From the NCBI RefSeq assembly GCF_002213415.1, contig NZ_NJGU01000001.1, positions 992,001 through 1,056,000 of the forward strand: a DNA stretch of 64,000 nt, given 5' to 3'. The stretch is from Herbaspirillum robiniae. Lineage in GTDB: Bacteria; Pseudomonadota; Gammaproteobacteria; Burkholderiales; Burkholderiaceae_D. The position numbers were made by a program, and so were the translations under genes. This document shows, one piece after another, positions 56,991 through 64,000 of the stretch; the first letter of the stretch is position 1, and every line of letters starts with the position of its first letter. Below the pieces are notes generated by a model, which was given only the letters and a program-made list of their open reading frames with translations, did not search any database and was not told the DNA's origin.

Positions 56991-57368
56991 TCAGGACACC
57001 AGCTTGATATAACCCGCAGCGTCCAGGAAACCCTCCGCCGAAAACGGCACGGCGGGCTTCAGCCTGAAAATCCACTGCTCGTAAGGCGCGCCGTTGATGG
57101 CGTCCGGCGTCTGCGCCAGCGACTCGTTGATGGCCACCACTTCGCCATCGACCGGCGCATGCAGGTCCGATGCCGTCTTGTTGGACTCGACGATGCCGCA
57201 TTCGCCGCCGCGCTTGAACTGCTTGCCCACGGCCGGCATGTCCACATAGACCAGCGTCCCCAGCTGCTCCTGGCCGAAGTCGGTGATGCCGACGGTCAGC
57301 GTGCCGTCGTCCTCCACCTTCACCCATTCGTGGGTTTCCGCATAGACGAGATGATCGGGAATCAGCAT
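56991..57368 (-). CDS. Stand-alone lipoyl protein, glycine cleavage H-like
   Basis: 125 residues with the GcvH fold. It reads HEWVKVEDDGTLTVGITDFGQEQLG, then the lipoyl site ESNKTASDLHAPVDGEVVAI with the lysine to be lipoylated. It ends in a GcvH-like helical tail. There is no gcvT or gcvP nearby. Paralogues of this kind can serve as lipoyl carriers in other pathways, for example in sulfur oxidation. Here it is the last gene of an ABC importer operon next to a flavin monooxygenase. The start is ATG at 57368 with AAAGGAG upstream. Confidence 0.9.
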   Translation of the reverse strand: MLIPDHLVYAETHEWVKVEDDGTLTVGITDFGQEQLGTLVYVDMPAVGKQFKRGGECGIVESNKTASDLHAPVDGEVVAINESLAQTPDAINGAPYEQWIFRLKPAVPFSAEGFLDAAGYIKLVS

Positions 57369-57398
57369 GGGGTCTCCTTTGCTTTCTTGGTCAAAAAA

Positions 57399-58001
57399 TC
57401 AGCCTTCGGCCTTGCTGCCGTCGGGGAACACCGGCTCGCCCAGGTTGAGCATCAGGCGGTTGGCCCAGGCGAAGATGGCCACCGAGTGGATCAGGTCCAG
57501 CACTTCGATGTCGCTCAGGCCGACATCCTTGAGCGCCTGGATCTGCTCGGGACGCACGTCGTCCGGACGCTCGGTGAGGTCGATCGAGAACTGCACGATG
57601 GCCTTCTCGCGCGCGTCGATGCCGGAGCCGTGGGGATTGTCGAACACCTGCTGCACCGTGTCGTTGCGCTTGGCGTATTGCTCGAAGCGCTGGGCGTGCA
57701 CCGAGGCACAGTACACGCAGCCGTTCACGCGCGACACCACCAGCGAGCCCAGCTCGCGCTCGGCGCGCGACATGCCGCCGGGGGCGTACATGATGGCGTT
57801 GAAGGCGTTCGAGCGCTGGCGCAGGATGTCCGGCTGGTGCACCAGGAAGAGGTAGTAGTCCGAGCTCTTGGCCTTGACGTTGCTCTCTTCCAGCACCTTG
57901 ACCTGGTCTTCGGTGGCGCGCTCCAGCTCGACGACGTCCAGCCAGGCGTCCCAGTCCAGCGATTCGTTGGTGAAGCCGTTCGATTTGACGATCTCAGTCA
58001 T
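57399..58001 (-). CDS. AhpD-like peroxidase-related protein
   Basis: 200 residues of the carboxymuconolactone decarboxylase/AhpD superfamily. The redox site is NGCVYCASVHAQRF (CxxC followed by His), after SRAERELGSLVVSRV. Such proteins reduce peroxides with a lipoylated partner; in mycobacteria AhpD uses lipoamide. The next gene in the operon encodes a lipoyl protein, which would be a natural partner. The start is ATG at 58001 with AAAGGAA upstream. Confidence 0.85.
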   Translation of the reverse strand: MTEIVKSNGFTNESLDWDAWLDVVELERATEDQVKVLEESNVKAKSSDYYLFLVHQPDILRQRSNAFNAIMYAPGGMSRAERELGSLVVSRVNGCVYCASVHAQRFEQYAKRNDTVQQVFDNPHGSGIDAREKAIVQFSIDLTERPDDVRPEQIQALKDVGLSDIEVLDLIHSVAIFAWANRLMLNLGEPVFPDGSKAEG

Positions 58002-58015
58002 GTCCGTTCCTTTGC

Positions 58016-58561
58016 TCAGTTGGCAGCGGGCGTCGACACGCCGGCCAGTTTCATTGCCTTCAGGCCGGCGATCACGCGCAGCTGGTAGGAGACGAAGGCG
58101 ATCAGCTGCGACAGCGCCACCACGGCCGGCGTGCTGATGCCGGCGGCCGGCAGCTTCTCGATGGCGGCCTTGTCGCCCTCGACCGGGCGCTTGGTCAGCG
58201 CGCGGGTGAAGACCAGCATGGCGCGCACGCGGGTGTGCTGCGCGCCGTCCAGCTGTTCCGGCTCGCCGCTCTCGGCGGCCGCCAGTTGCGCGGCATCGGC
58301 CGAGGCCGCCAGCGCGCGCTGGCGATAATGCGCGGCCAGGTCGGCGGCGCCGGCCAGGCGGCTGGCGTACAGCGCCACCAGCAGGCGTTCGTCCAGGCCG
58401 ATGCCTTCCAGCGCCGGGTCGAACAGGGTGTCGTAGCTGCCTTGCGACGCCACAGCGACTTTGTCGCGCTGGTGGCGCAGGGCGTGCAGCGGGCTGCCGG
58501 CCTCAACGCCGGCCAGCTGGTCGATGACATCGCTGTTGATGTCGTAGACGGGAGTGCTCAT
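58016..58561 (-). CDS. CMD-domain protein, companion of the AhpD-like gene
   Basis: 181 residues, helical. DVIDQLAGVEAGSPLHALRHQR and LDERLLVALYASRLAGAADLAAHYR resemble the CMD/AhpD fold, but the CxxC is absent. I recall such proteins as accompanying an AhpD-like protein, a luciferase-like monooxygenase and a binding protein in shared clusters. The ATG overlaps the stop of the upstream hydrolase gene by four bases. Confidence 0.75.
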   Translation of the reverse strand: MSTPVYDINSDVIDQLAGVEAGSPLHALRHQRDKVAVASQGSYDTLFDPALEGIGLDERLLVALYASRLAGAADLAAHYRQRALAASADAAQLAAAESGEPEQLDGAQHTRVRAMLVFTRALTKRPVEGDKAAIEKLPAAGISTPAVVALSQLIAFVSYQLRVIAGLKAMKLAGVSTPAAN

Positions 58562-59889
58562 GGGGAATCCTTTTGAGATGAATGCTTGTCGACAGCCTCG
58601 CGCAGGAACGCCTGCGCCTGCTGCCACGAGTCGAAATCGGCGCGGGCGTTGGCCCGGGGCTCGCCGCCGCCGGTGCTGATGCGGCCCGAGACCGGATGCG
58701 CGTAGGTGGTCTGGGTGGTCGGCACGAACGGGAACAGGATGGAATGGCCGGCGTCGACGTAGTTGCGCCACACCACCGGCCACGGGTGCGCGACCTCGAC
58801 CAGCTTGTCGCTGACGATCTTGCAATACAACGCCGAGGGCCAGGAGCCGTCGTCGGTGGCCGACAGCAGCAGCACCGGCGCGGTAATGCGCTCTACGGGA
58901 ATACGCGCCCGCGCCACCGCCTCCGGATCGGCCAGCGCGGTCAGCATCGCCAGTTCATGGCGGTGCGGCGACGGGCCTTCGTCGAAGGGCTTCCAGCTGG
59001 CGGTGCGGTTGTCCTGCCACTGATGCGGCAAGGGCTGGCCGCGCAGGAGCCAGGTCGGCCCTTCCCGGCCGACCGCCGGATCGGCCGCGTTCTGGCCGCT
59101 GTGCACCAGCGCGCTGGGCACATAGGCCAATACCGCCGAGACCTTGCCGGGGAACACCGAGCCCAGCAGCAGCACCAGCTCGCCGCCGCGCGACTGGCCG
59201 CTGATGGCGACGAAATCGTCCTTGGGTTGCACTTGCGCGCGCAGCCAGTCGAGGCCGCGCGCGAAGTATTCCAGCGGCGTGTTGGAGATGTAGTCGGACA
59301 GGCCCGGCGCCTTGAAGTAGGCCAGCGCGAAGGCTGCGTAACCGCGCGAGGCATACAGCGCCGCGCGCGGCTCGTTGATGCCGCCGCCGGAACCGTTGAC
59401 GATCATCACTGCCGGGTGCGGGCCGGGTGTGGCCGGCAGGAACAGCGTGCCGACCAGTCCCTCTTCCCTCACCTCGCGCCGCGTGACGCCCTCGGCCGCC
59501 AGCCGCTGCACCAGCTGCGTGCTGGCCGGGGTGCACGGCGCCAGCCCCGGCGCGCTCAGCGACGACACCGTCAGCGTGGTGACCAGCGGCTCGGCCACGT
59601 CGGCATGGAAGTTGTCGCGCTTTCCCTCCTGCAGCGGCCGTTGCGACCAGAACAGGCCCATGGCGTCGATGCCGGTGTAGTCGCCGTCGACGGCGCGGTT
59701 GCGTGACAGGTCGACGTCGCCGTGCGCGTCGGCGATGAAGCAGGCGCTGCTCTGCCACTCCACGCCGTTGCGCACGGTCGACGACGACACCCGCACCGGC
59801 TCGCCCGGATGCGCGCCGCGCACCACGATGCGGCGCGGCACGTCGATCAGGTCGTCGGCCGGGCTGGCCTCGATCGAGAAGTTGGGCAT
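58558..59889 (-). CDS. BAAT-like acyl-CoA thioesterase/hydrolase
   Basis: 443 residues in two domains. The N-terminal beta domain (about 1-135; VPRRIVVRGAHPGEPVRVSS, then AVDGDYTGIDAMGLFWSQ) resembles the acyltransferase/thioesterase N-domain of the BAAT family. The C-terminal alpha/beta hydrolase has GTLFLPATPGPHPAVMIVNGSGGG and the nucleophile elbow ISGQSRGGELVLLLG. The catalytic Asp is in SATDDGSWPS and the His in DAGHSILFPF. Family members hydrolyse or transfer acyl-CoA or amidate bile acids; the nucleophile is Ser here, favouring hydrolysis. The start is ATG at 59889, four bases after the binding-protein gene. Confidence 0.82.
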   Translation of the reverse strand: MPNFSIEASPADDLIDVPRRIVVRGAHPGEPVRVSSSTVRNGVEWQSSACFIADAHGDVDLSRNRAVDGDYTGIDAMGLFWSQRPLQEGKRDNFHADVAEPLVTTLTVSSLSAPGLAPCTPASTQLVQRLAAEGVTRREVREEGLVGTLFLPATPGPHPAVMIVNGSGGGINEPRAALYASRGYAAFALAYFKAPGLSDYISNTPLEYFARGLDWLRAQVQPKDDFVAISGQSRGGELVLLLGSVFPGKVSAVLAYVPSALVHSGQNAADPAVGREGPTWLLRGQPLPHQWQDNRTASWKPFDEGPSPHRHELAMLTALADPEAVARARIPVERITAPVLLLSATDDGSWPSALYCKIVSDKLVEVAHPWPVVWRNYVDAGHSILFPFVPTTQTTYAHPVSGRISTGGGEPRANARADFDSWQQAQAFLREAVDKHSSQKDSP

Positions 59890-59893
59890 GGCC

Positions 59894-61480
59894 TTACTTC
59901 TTGTCCTGGGTGACCATCATGGCGGTGGTGCGGTCGCTGCTGATGGGCGTGACCTTCAGGCCCTTCTTGGCAGCCCAGATGTTCTGGTAGTGGTACAGCG
60001 GGATGATGCCGACGTCGTCGGACACCACCTTGGCCGAACCGCGCAGGATGGCTTCACGCTTGGCGGCGTCGAACTCCGCGGTGGAATCGGCCAGCGCACG
60101 GTCCACGGCCGGGTTGCTGTAGTGGTTCCAGTTGGAGGCGCCGATGCCCTTCTTGGCGTCGACCGTGCCCAGCACGTTGACCAGCGCGTAGCTGGCTTCG
60201 CCGGTGCCGTTGCCCCATGCCAGGACCGAGACCGCGAACTCGCTCTTGTTGGCGCGCGAGGAGTACGACGCCCACGGCAGCACCTCGACCTGGGTCTTGA
60301 TGCCGATGCGGGTCCAGAACTGCGCCACCGCCTGCATGGTTTCAGGCGCTTGCGGATAGCGGTCGTTGGGTACGTGGATGGTCAGCTTGAAGCCCTCGGG
60401 GAAACCGGCTTCGGCCAGCAGCTTCTTGGCCTGGGCGGCGTCGAAGGGGATGTTCTTGATCTCCGGGTTGTAGCCGAAGGTGTCCGACGGCATCCACTGG
60501 TTGGCCTCGGTGGCCGCGCCCTGCAGGATGCGGTCGATGATGGCCTTGCGGTTGATCGCCAGCGACATGGCGCGGCGCACGCGCACGTCCAGCAGCGGAT
60601 TCTTCTCGAGCTGCTTGCCGGCGTTGTCGGTGATGAAGGGGCTCGGGCCTTCGTGGAAGGTCGGCTGGATCAGCAGCACGCGCAGGCCGTTGTACGGGTA
60701 GACCTTGACGTTGGGCGACTGCTTCAGCTTGGCCAGGTCGGATACCGACACCTTGTCGATCACGTCCACGTCGCCCGACAGCAGCGCCGCGGTGCGCGCC
60801 GCGCCGTTGTTGATGTAGCGGTAGTTGACCTTGTCCCAGATCGCACGGCCGTTCCAGTAGTCGTCGTTGCGTTGCATCACCACGCGGTCGCCCGGGGTGT
60901 AGGAGACGAACTTGTAGGGACCGGTGCCGACCACGGCCGCGCCGCTGTTGTAGTTCTCGGTCTGCGACTTCTCGCCCACGTGCTTGCTGACGATGTGCAC
61001 CGAGGCCAGGTTCAGCGGCAGGTCCGGGTTGGGGATGTTGGTCTTGATGACCAGGGTCAGCGGATCCTTGGCGGTGACCGACTCCACCGTGCGCAGGTAG
61101 CCGGCGAAGGTCGCCACGCTGCCCGGCACGGCGCGCGCGCGCTGGTAGGAGAAGATCACGTCATCGGCGGTGAAGGGCTTGCCGTCCTGCCACTTGACGT
61201 TGGGGCGCAGCTTGAACTCCCAGGTCTTGGGATCGATGTTCTTCCAGCTCAGCGCCAGGCCCGGCACCAGCTTGTTGTAGTCGTTCTGGACCAGCAGGTC
61301 CCAGAAATGCAGGTCCACCGAGCGGTCGCCGGCGTGGTTGTTCAGTTGCGGATCGAGCGAGGACAGCGGATCGGCAAAGGCGATGTTGAGGTTCTGCGCG
61401 CGGGCGGCGTCCGCGGCCGAGGCCAGGGCCACGCCGGTCAGGGCGACGGCCAGCAGGCGGGTCAGAAGGGTCTTTTTCAT
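59894..61480 (-). CDS. Extracellular solute-binding protein, family 5 (second importer)
   Basis: 528 residues with a signal peptide ending near DAARAQNLN. Family-5 features: DPLSSLDPQLNNHAGD, NVKWQDGKPFTADDVIFSYQR, VVGTGPYKFVSYTPGD and VRRAMSLAINRKAIIDRIL. The start is ATG at 61480 with GAGGAA upstream. It is preceded by the two ATPase genes and the permease and followed by the BAAT-like hydrolase. The ligand is unknown. Confidence 0.93.
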   Translation of the reverse strand: MKKTLLTRLLAVALTGVALASAADAARAQNLNIAFADPLSSLDPQLNNHAGDRSVDLHFWDLLVQNDYNKLVPGLALSWKNIDPKTWEFKLRPNVKWQDGKPFTADDVIFSYQRARAVPGSVATFAGYLRTVESVTAKDPLTLVIKTNIPNPDLPLNLASVHIVSKHVGEKSQTENYNSGAAVVGTGPYKFVSYTPGDRVVMQRNDDYWNGRAIWDKVNYRYINNGAARTAALLSGDVDVIDKVSVSDLAKLKQSPNVKVYPYNGLRVLLIQPTFHEGPSPFITDNAGKQLEKNPLLDVRVRRAMSLAINRKAIIDRILQGAATEANQWMPSDTFGYNPEIKNIPFDAAQAKKLLAEAGFPEGFKLTIHVPNDRYPQAPETMQAVAQFWTRIGIKTQVEVLPWASYSSRANKSEFAVSVLAWGNGTGEASYALVNVLGTVDAKKGIGASNWNHYSNPAVDRALADSTAEFDAAKREAILRGSAKVVSDDVGIIPLYHYQNIWAAKKGLKVTPISSDRTTAMMVTQDKK

Positions 61481-61584
61481 GTGCTGTTTCCTCTGTGTTG
61501 GTCAGGTTGTAAGCAAGCAGGGATTCTTCGTTTCGGTTTCTGCGGTTGTTTTACTGCGGTGTTGCGTTCGGTCGGGCCGCCGGT

Positions 61585-62589
61585 TCAGCCGTCGTTGAGA
61601 TGGCAGGCGCTCATGTGCCCCGGCGCGATCTCTCTCAGCGCCGGCTGCTCTTCGCGGCAGCGCTGCGTGGCATACGGGCAGCGCGGGTTGAAATGGCAGC
61701 CGGCCGGCGGATTGAGCGGGCTGGGGATCTCGCCCTTGATGGCGGTGAACTCCTTCTTGCGCGCCGACATGCGCGGCACTTCGGCCAGCAGCGCCTGCGT
61801 ATAGGGATGGTTGGGGCGGCCGAACAGCTCGCCCACCGGCGCGCTCTCCACCACCCGGCCCAGGTACATGATCACCACGCGGTCGGAGACATGCTCCACC
61901 ACGCCCAGGTCATGGCTGATGAACAGATAGGTCAGGCCCAGCTCTTCGCGCAGGTCCATGAAGAGGTTGAGGATCTGCGCCTGGATCGACACATCCAGCG
62001 CCGCCACCGCCTCGTCGCAGACCAGCATCTCCGGCTGCACCGCCAGCGCGCGGGCGATGCCGATGCGCTGGCGCTGGCCGCCGGAGAACTGGTGCGGATA
62101 GCGGTCGCGCAGCGCCGGGTCGAGGCCGGCGCGCATCAGCTGGCGGCAGACGTAGTCGTCCAGGTCGCCCTCGACCTTGCCGTTGACCTGCGCCGCCTCG
62201 CCCACGATCTGGTCGATGCGCAGGCGCGGGTTGAGGCTGGCGTAGGGGTTCTGGAAGATCATCTGCACCTGCAGGCGCGCGGCATCCTGCTCGGCGCGGG
62301 TGAGCACGGCGCGGTCGCGGCCGTTGACCAGCGCCTGGCCGTCGGACGGGTCCAGCAGGCCGCAGGCGATGCGGCCCAGCGTGGACTTGCCGCAGCCGGA
62401 TTCGCCGACCAGCCCGACCACTTCGCCAGGCATCACTTTCAGGTCGACCTGGTCGAGGGCGCGCGTGACCGCGGGCGGACGCGACCAGCCGCGCTGCTGC
62501 AGCTGGCGCTCCAGCCAGCCCTGGCGACGCTCGCCGAAGCGGCGGCTGACGGCGCGGGTTTCGATGATGGGGGTGACTGCCTTATCCAT
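61585..62589 (-). CDS. ABC transporter ATPase, OppF type (second importer)
   Basis: 334 residues with Walker [19 protein letters not shown], signature [16 protein letters not shown] and Walker [15 protein letters not shown]. The Walker-B region reads CDEAVA where most relatives have DEPTS, a small deviation with the catalytic Glu kept. The C-terminal [13 protein letters not shown] motif is present. The start overlaps the OppD-type stop by eight bases. Confidence 0.93.
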   Translation of the reverse strand: MDKAVTPIIETRAVSRRFGERRQGWLERQLQQRGWSRPPAVTRALDQVDLKVMPGEVVGLVGESGCGKSTLGRIACGLLDPSDGQALVNGRDRAVLTRAEQDAARLQVQMIFQNPYASLNPRLRIDQIVGEAAQVNGKVEGDLDDYVCRQLMRAGLDPALRDRYPHQFSGGQRQRIGIARALAVQPEMLVCDEAVAALDVSIQAQILNLFMDLREELGLTYLFISHDLGVVEHVSDRVVIMYLGRVVESAPVGELFGRPNHPYTQALLAEVPRMSARKKEFTAIKGEIPSPLNPPAGCHFNPRCPYATQRCREEQPALREIAPGHMSACHLNDG

Positions 62590-63595
62590 GGTTCGCCTTC
62601 ACTTCGGTATTGCTGGCCTGCTGCGCCGGATGGAAGCAACGCACCAGGTGGCCGGGCAGCGGCTCGCTGATGGCCGGCGCCGTCAGGCATTGCTGGCTGA
62701 CGCGCTCGCAACGCGCGGCAAACGCGCAGGTCGGCGGCAGGTGCAGCAGGTTGGGCGTCATGCCCGGAATCTGGCGCAGGCGCGCGCCGCGCCGGTTGTT
62801 GCTGGGCAAGCTGCCGATCAGGCCCTGGGTGTAGGGATGCAGCGGCGCGTCGAGCACCTCGCCCACGCTGCCCTGCTCGACGATGCGCCCGGCGTACATC
62901 ACCGCCACCTCGTCGGCCAGGCCCGCCACCACCGACAGGTCGTGGGTGATCCAGACCAGCGAGGTGCCGTGCTGGCGCGCCATCTTCTGCACTTCCGACA
63001 GGATCTGCGCCTGGATGGTGACGTCCAGCGCCGTGGTCGGCTCGTCGGCGATGATCAGGTCGGGCTTGTGCAGCATGGCAATGGCGATCGCCACGCGCTG
63101 GCGCATGCCGCCTGAGAGCTGGTGCGGATAGGCCTGCAGGCGCTCTTCCGGACTGGCGATGCCCATCATGCCCAGCGTGTCGCGCGCCAGTTCGCGCGCC
63201 TGCTGGCGGCTCATCTTGCTGTGCGCGAGCACGGCGTCGACCATCTGCGCCTCGACCTTCAGCACCGGGTTCAGCGTCATCATCGGATCCTGGAAGATCA
63301 TGGCGATGCGGTTGCCCTGCAGTTCGCGCAGCGAGGCGCGGTCCATCTTCACCAGGTCGCGGCCCTGGAACAGGATCTCGCCGCCGACCACCCTGCCCGG
63401 CGCGTCGACCATGCCGAGGATGGAAAAGCCGGTGACGCTCTTGCCCGAGCCGGACTCGCCGACCAGGCCCAGGATGCGGCCGCGGGCAATCGTCAGCGAG
63501 ACGTCGTCCACCGCCGGCAGCACGCCGTCGGGCGTGAAGAAATGGGTGCGCAGGTTGCGCACCTCGAGGGTCGGGATATTGTTCGGCGCGCTCAC
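62582..63595 (-). CDS. ABC transporter ATPase, OppD type (second importer)
   Basis: 337 residues with Walker [19 protein letters not shown], signature [16 protein letters not shown], Walker [15 protein letters not shown] and the C-terminal cysteine motif [14 protein letters not shown]. It starts with GTG at 63595, overlapping the permease stop as GTGA. Confidence 0.93.
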   Translation of the reverse strand: MSAPNNIPTLEVRNLRTHFFTPDGVLPAVDDVSLTIARGRILGLVGESGSGKSVTGFSILGMVDAPGRVVGGEILFQGRDLVKMDRASLRELQGNRIAMIFQDPMMTLNPVLKVEAQMVDAVLAHSKMSRQQARELARDTLGMMGIASPEERLQAYPHQLSGGMRQRVAIAIAMLHKPDLIIADEPTTALDVTIQAQILSEVQKMARQHGTSLVWITHDLSVVAGLADEVAVMYAGRIVEQGSVGEVLDAPLHPYTQGLIGSLPSNNRRGARLRQIPGMTPNLLHLPPTCAFAARCERVSQQCLTAPAISEPLPGHLVRCFHPAQQASNTEVKANHG

Positions 63596-64000
63596 TTCTG
63601 CCACCTCGGGTTCAGGATGTCGCGCAGGCGGTCGCCCACCAGGTTGATGGCGACGATCACCACCAGGAGCGCAATACCGGGATAGAAACTGATCCAGTAT
63701 TCGCCGGAAAGCATGTACTGGTAGCCGTTGGAAATCAGCAGGCCCAGCGACGGTTCGGTAATGGGCACGCCCAGCCCGAGGAAGGACAGCGTCGCCTCCA
63801 GCGTGATGGCGCGCGCCACCTGCAGCGTGCCGATCACGATCAGCGGCGGCAGGCAGTTGGGCAGGATGTGGCGCACCATGATGCGCCAGGACGACAGGTT
63901 CAGGCCGCGCGCGGCCTCCACGTATTCCTTGCGGCGCTCCACCAGCGCCTGGCCGCGCGCGGTGCGCGCGTAGTAGGCCCACTCCAGCACCACCAGCGTG
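63592..64000 (-). CDS. ABC transporter permease, DppC/OppC type (partial, 5' end outside window)
   Basis: About 135 C-terminal residues of a permease. The EAA loop KEYVEAARGLNLSSWRIMVRH and the end LEATLSFLGLGVPITEPSLG, then LVGDRLRDILNPRW, are diagnostic of DppC/OppC. The rest of the gene, and presumably a DppB-type partner, lies beyond base 64000. Confidence 0.93.
   Translation of the reverse strand, partial: TLVVLEWAYYARTARGQALVERRKEYVEAARGLNLSSWRIMVRHILPNCLPPLIVIGTLQVARAITLEATLSFLGLGVPITEPSLGLLISNGYQYMLSGEYWISFYPGIALLVVIVAINLVGDRLRDILNPRWQK

Overview
The window is GC-rich, densely coded DNA from a free-living or plant-associated betaproteobacterium. Gene content and order resemble Herbaspirillum or another member of the Oxalobacteraceae: a cbb3 oxidase operon next to an FNR regulator, an ACC deaminase divergent from an Lrp-type regulator, two dipeptide-type ABC importers, sugar-acid MFS carriers, and chemoreceptors with NIT and Cache sensors. 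The genus is an inference from gene content only. No phage, IS element or CRISPR array was recognised.

Layout. 1-4.7 kb: two sugar-acid MFS carriers, a PdxA2-type dehydrogenase and a LysR regulator. 4.9-10.7 kb: a small membrane protein, two identical tRNA-Asn genes, an aspartate/aromatic aminotransferase, uvrB and a divergent uracil-DNA-glycosylase-like protein. 10.6-16.6 kb: two chemoreceptors, a small unknown gene and a GcvA-like LysR gene. 16.7-23.7 kb: a zinc-acquisition locus. ZnuCBA (minus strand) and a DUF2796/ABC/DUF3299 operon (plus strand) are transcribed divergently from a region holding two identical palindromes and a shared -10 element, most simply read as Zur operators.

23.7-27.6 kb is the strangest part. 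It holds six diverged ~170-bp repeats, each with an inverted pair of DnaA-box-like 9-mers. Next come a hairpin-dense segment with a terminator and a DUF2026-like gene. A 550-bp tract follows with about 46 CTGC and no GCAG, and then a small membrane protein of unknown function.

27.6-37.0 kb: a seven-gene operon of peptide ABC importer plus two M20 metallohydrolases, with a divergent LysR gene. 37.0-42.5 kb: an EmrAB/NodT tripartite efflux operon with an extra lipoprotein that looks like the C-terminal domain of EmrA, divergent from marR across a palindrome. 42.7-46.5 kb: proline iminopeptidase, acdR/acdS, and a HigBA/RelE-like toxin-antitoxin pair whose toxin is frameshifted at nine consecutive T. 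46.6-55.5 kb: ompW, a fatty-acid desaturase, fnr and ccoNOQPGH. FNR-type boxes lie upstream of ompW, fnr and ccoN, so this block looks like a local low-oxygen regulon. 55.7-64 kb: a luciferase-like monooxygenase convergent with an operon of dipeptide-type ABC importer, BAAT-like hydrolase, two AhpD/CMD proteins and a stand-alone lipoyl GcvH-like protein. This is probably an undescribed organosulfur or amide/peptide-conjugate utilisation pathway. The window ends inside its permease gene.
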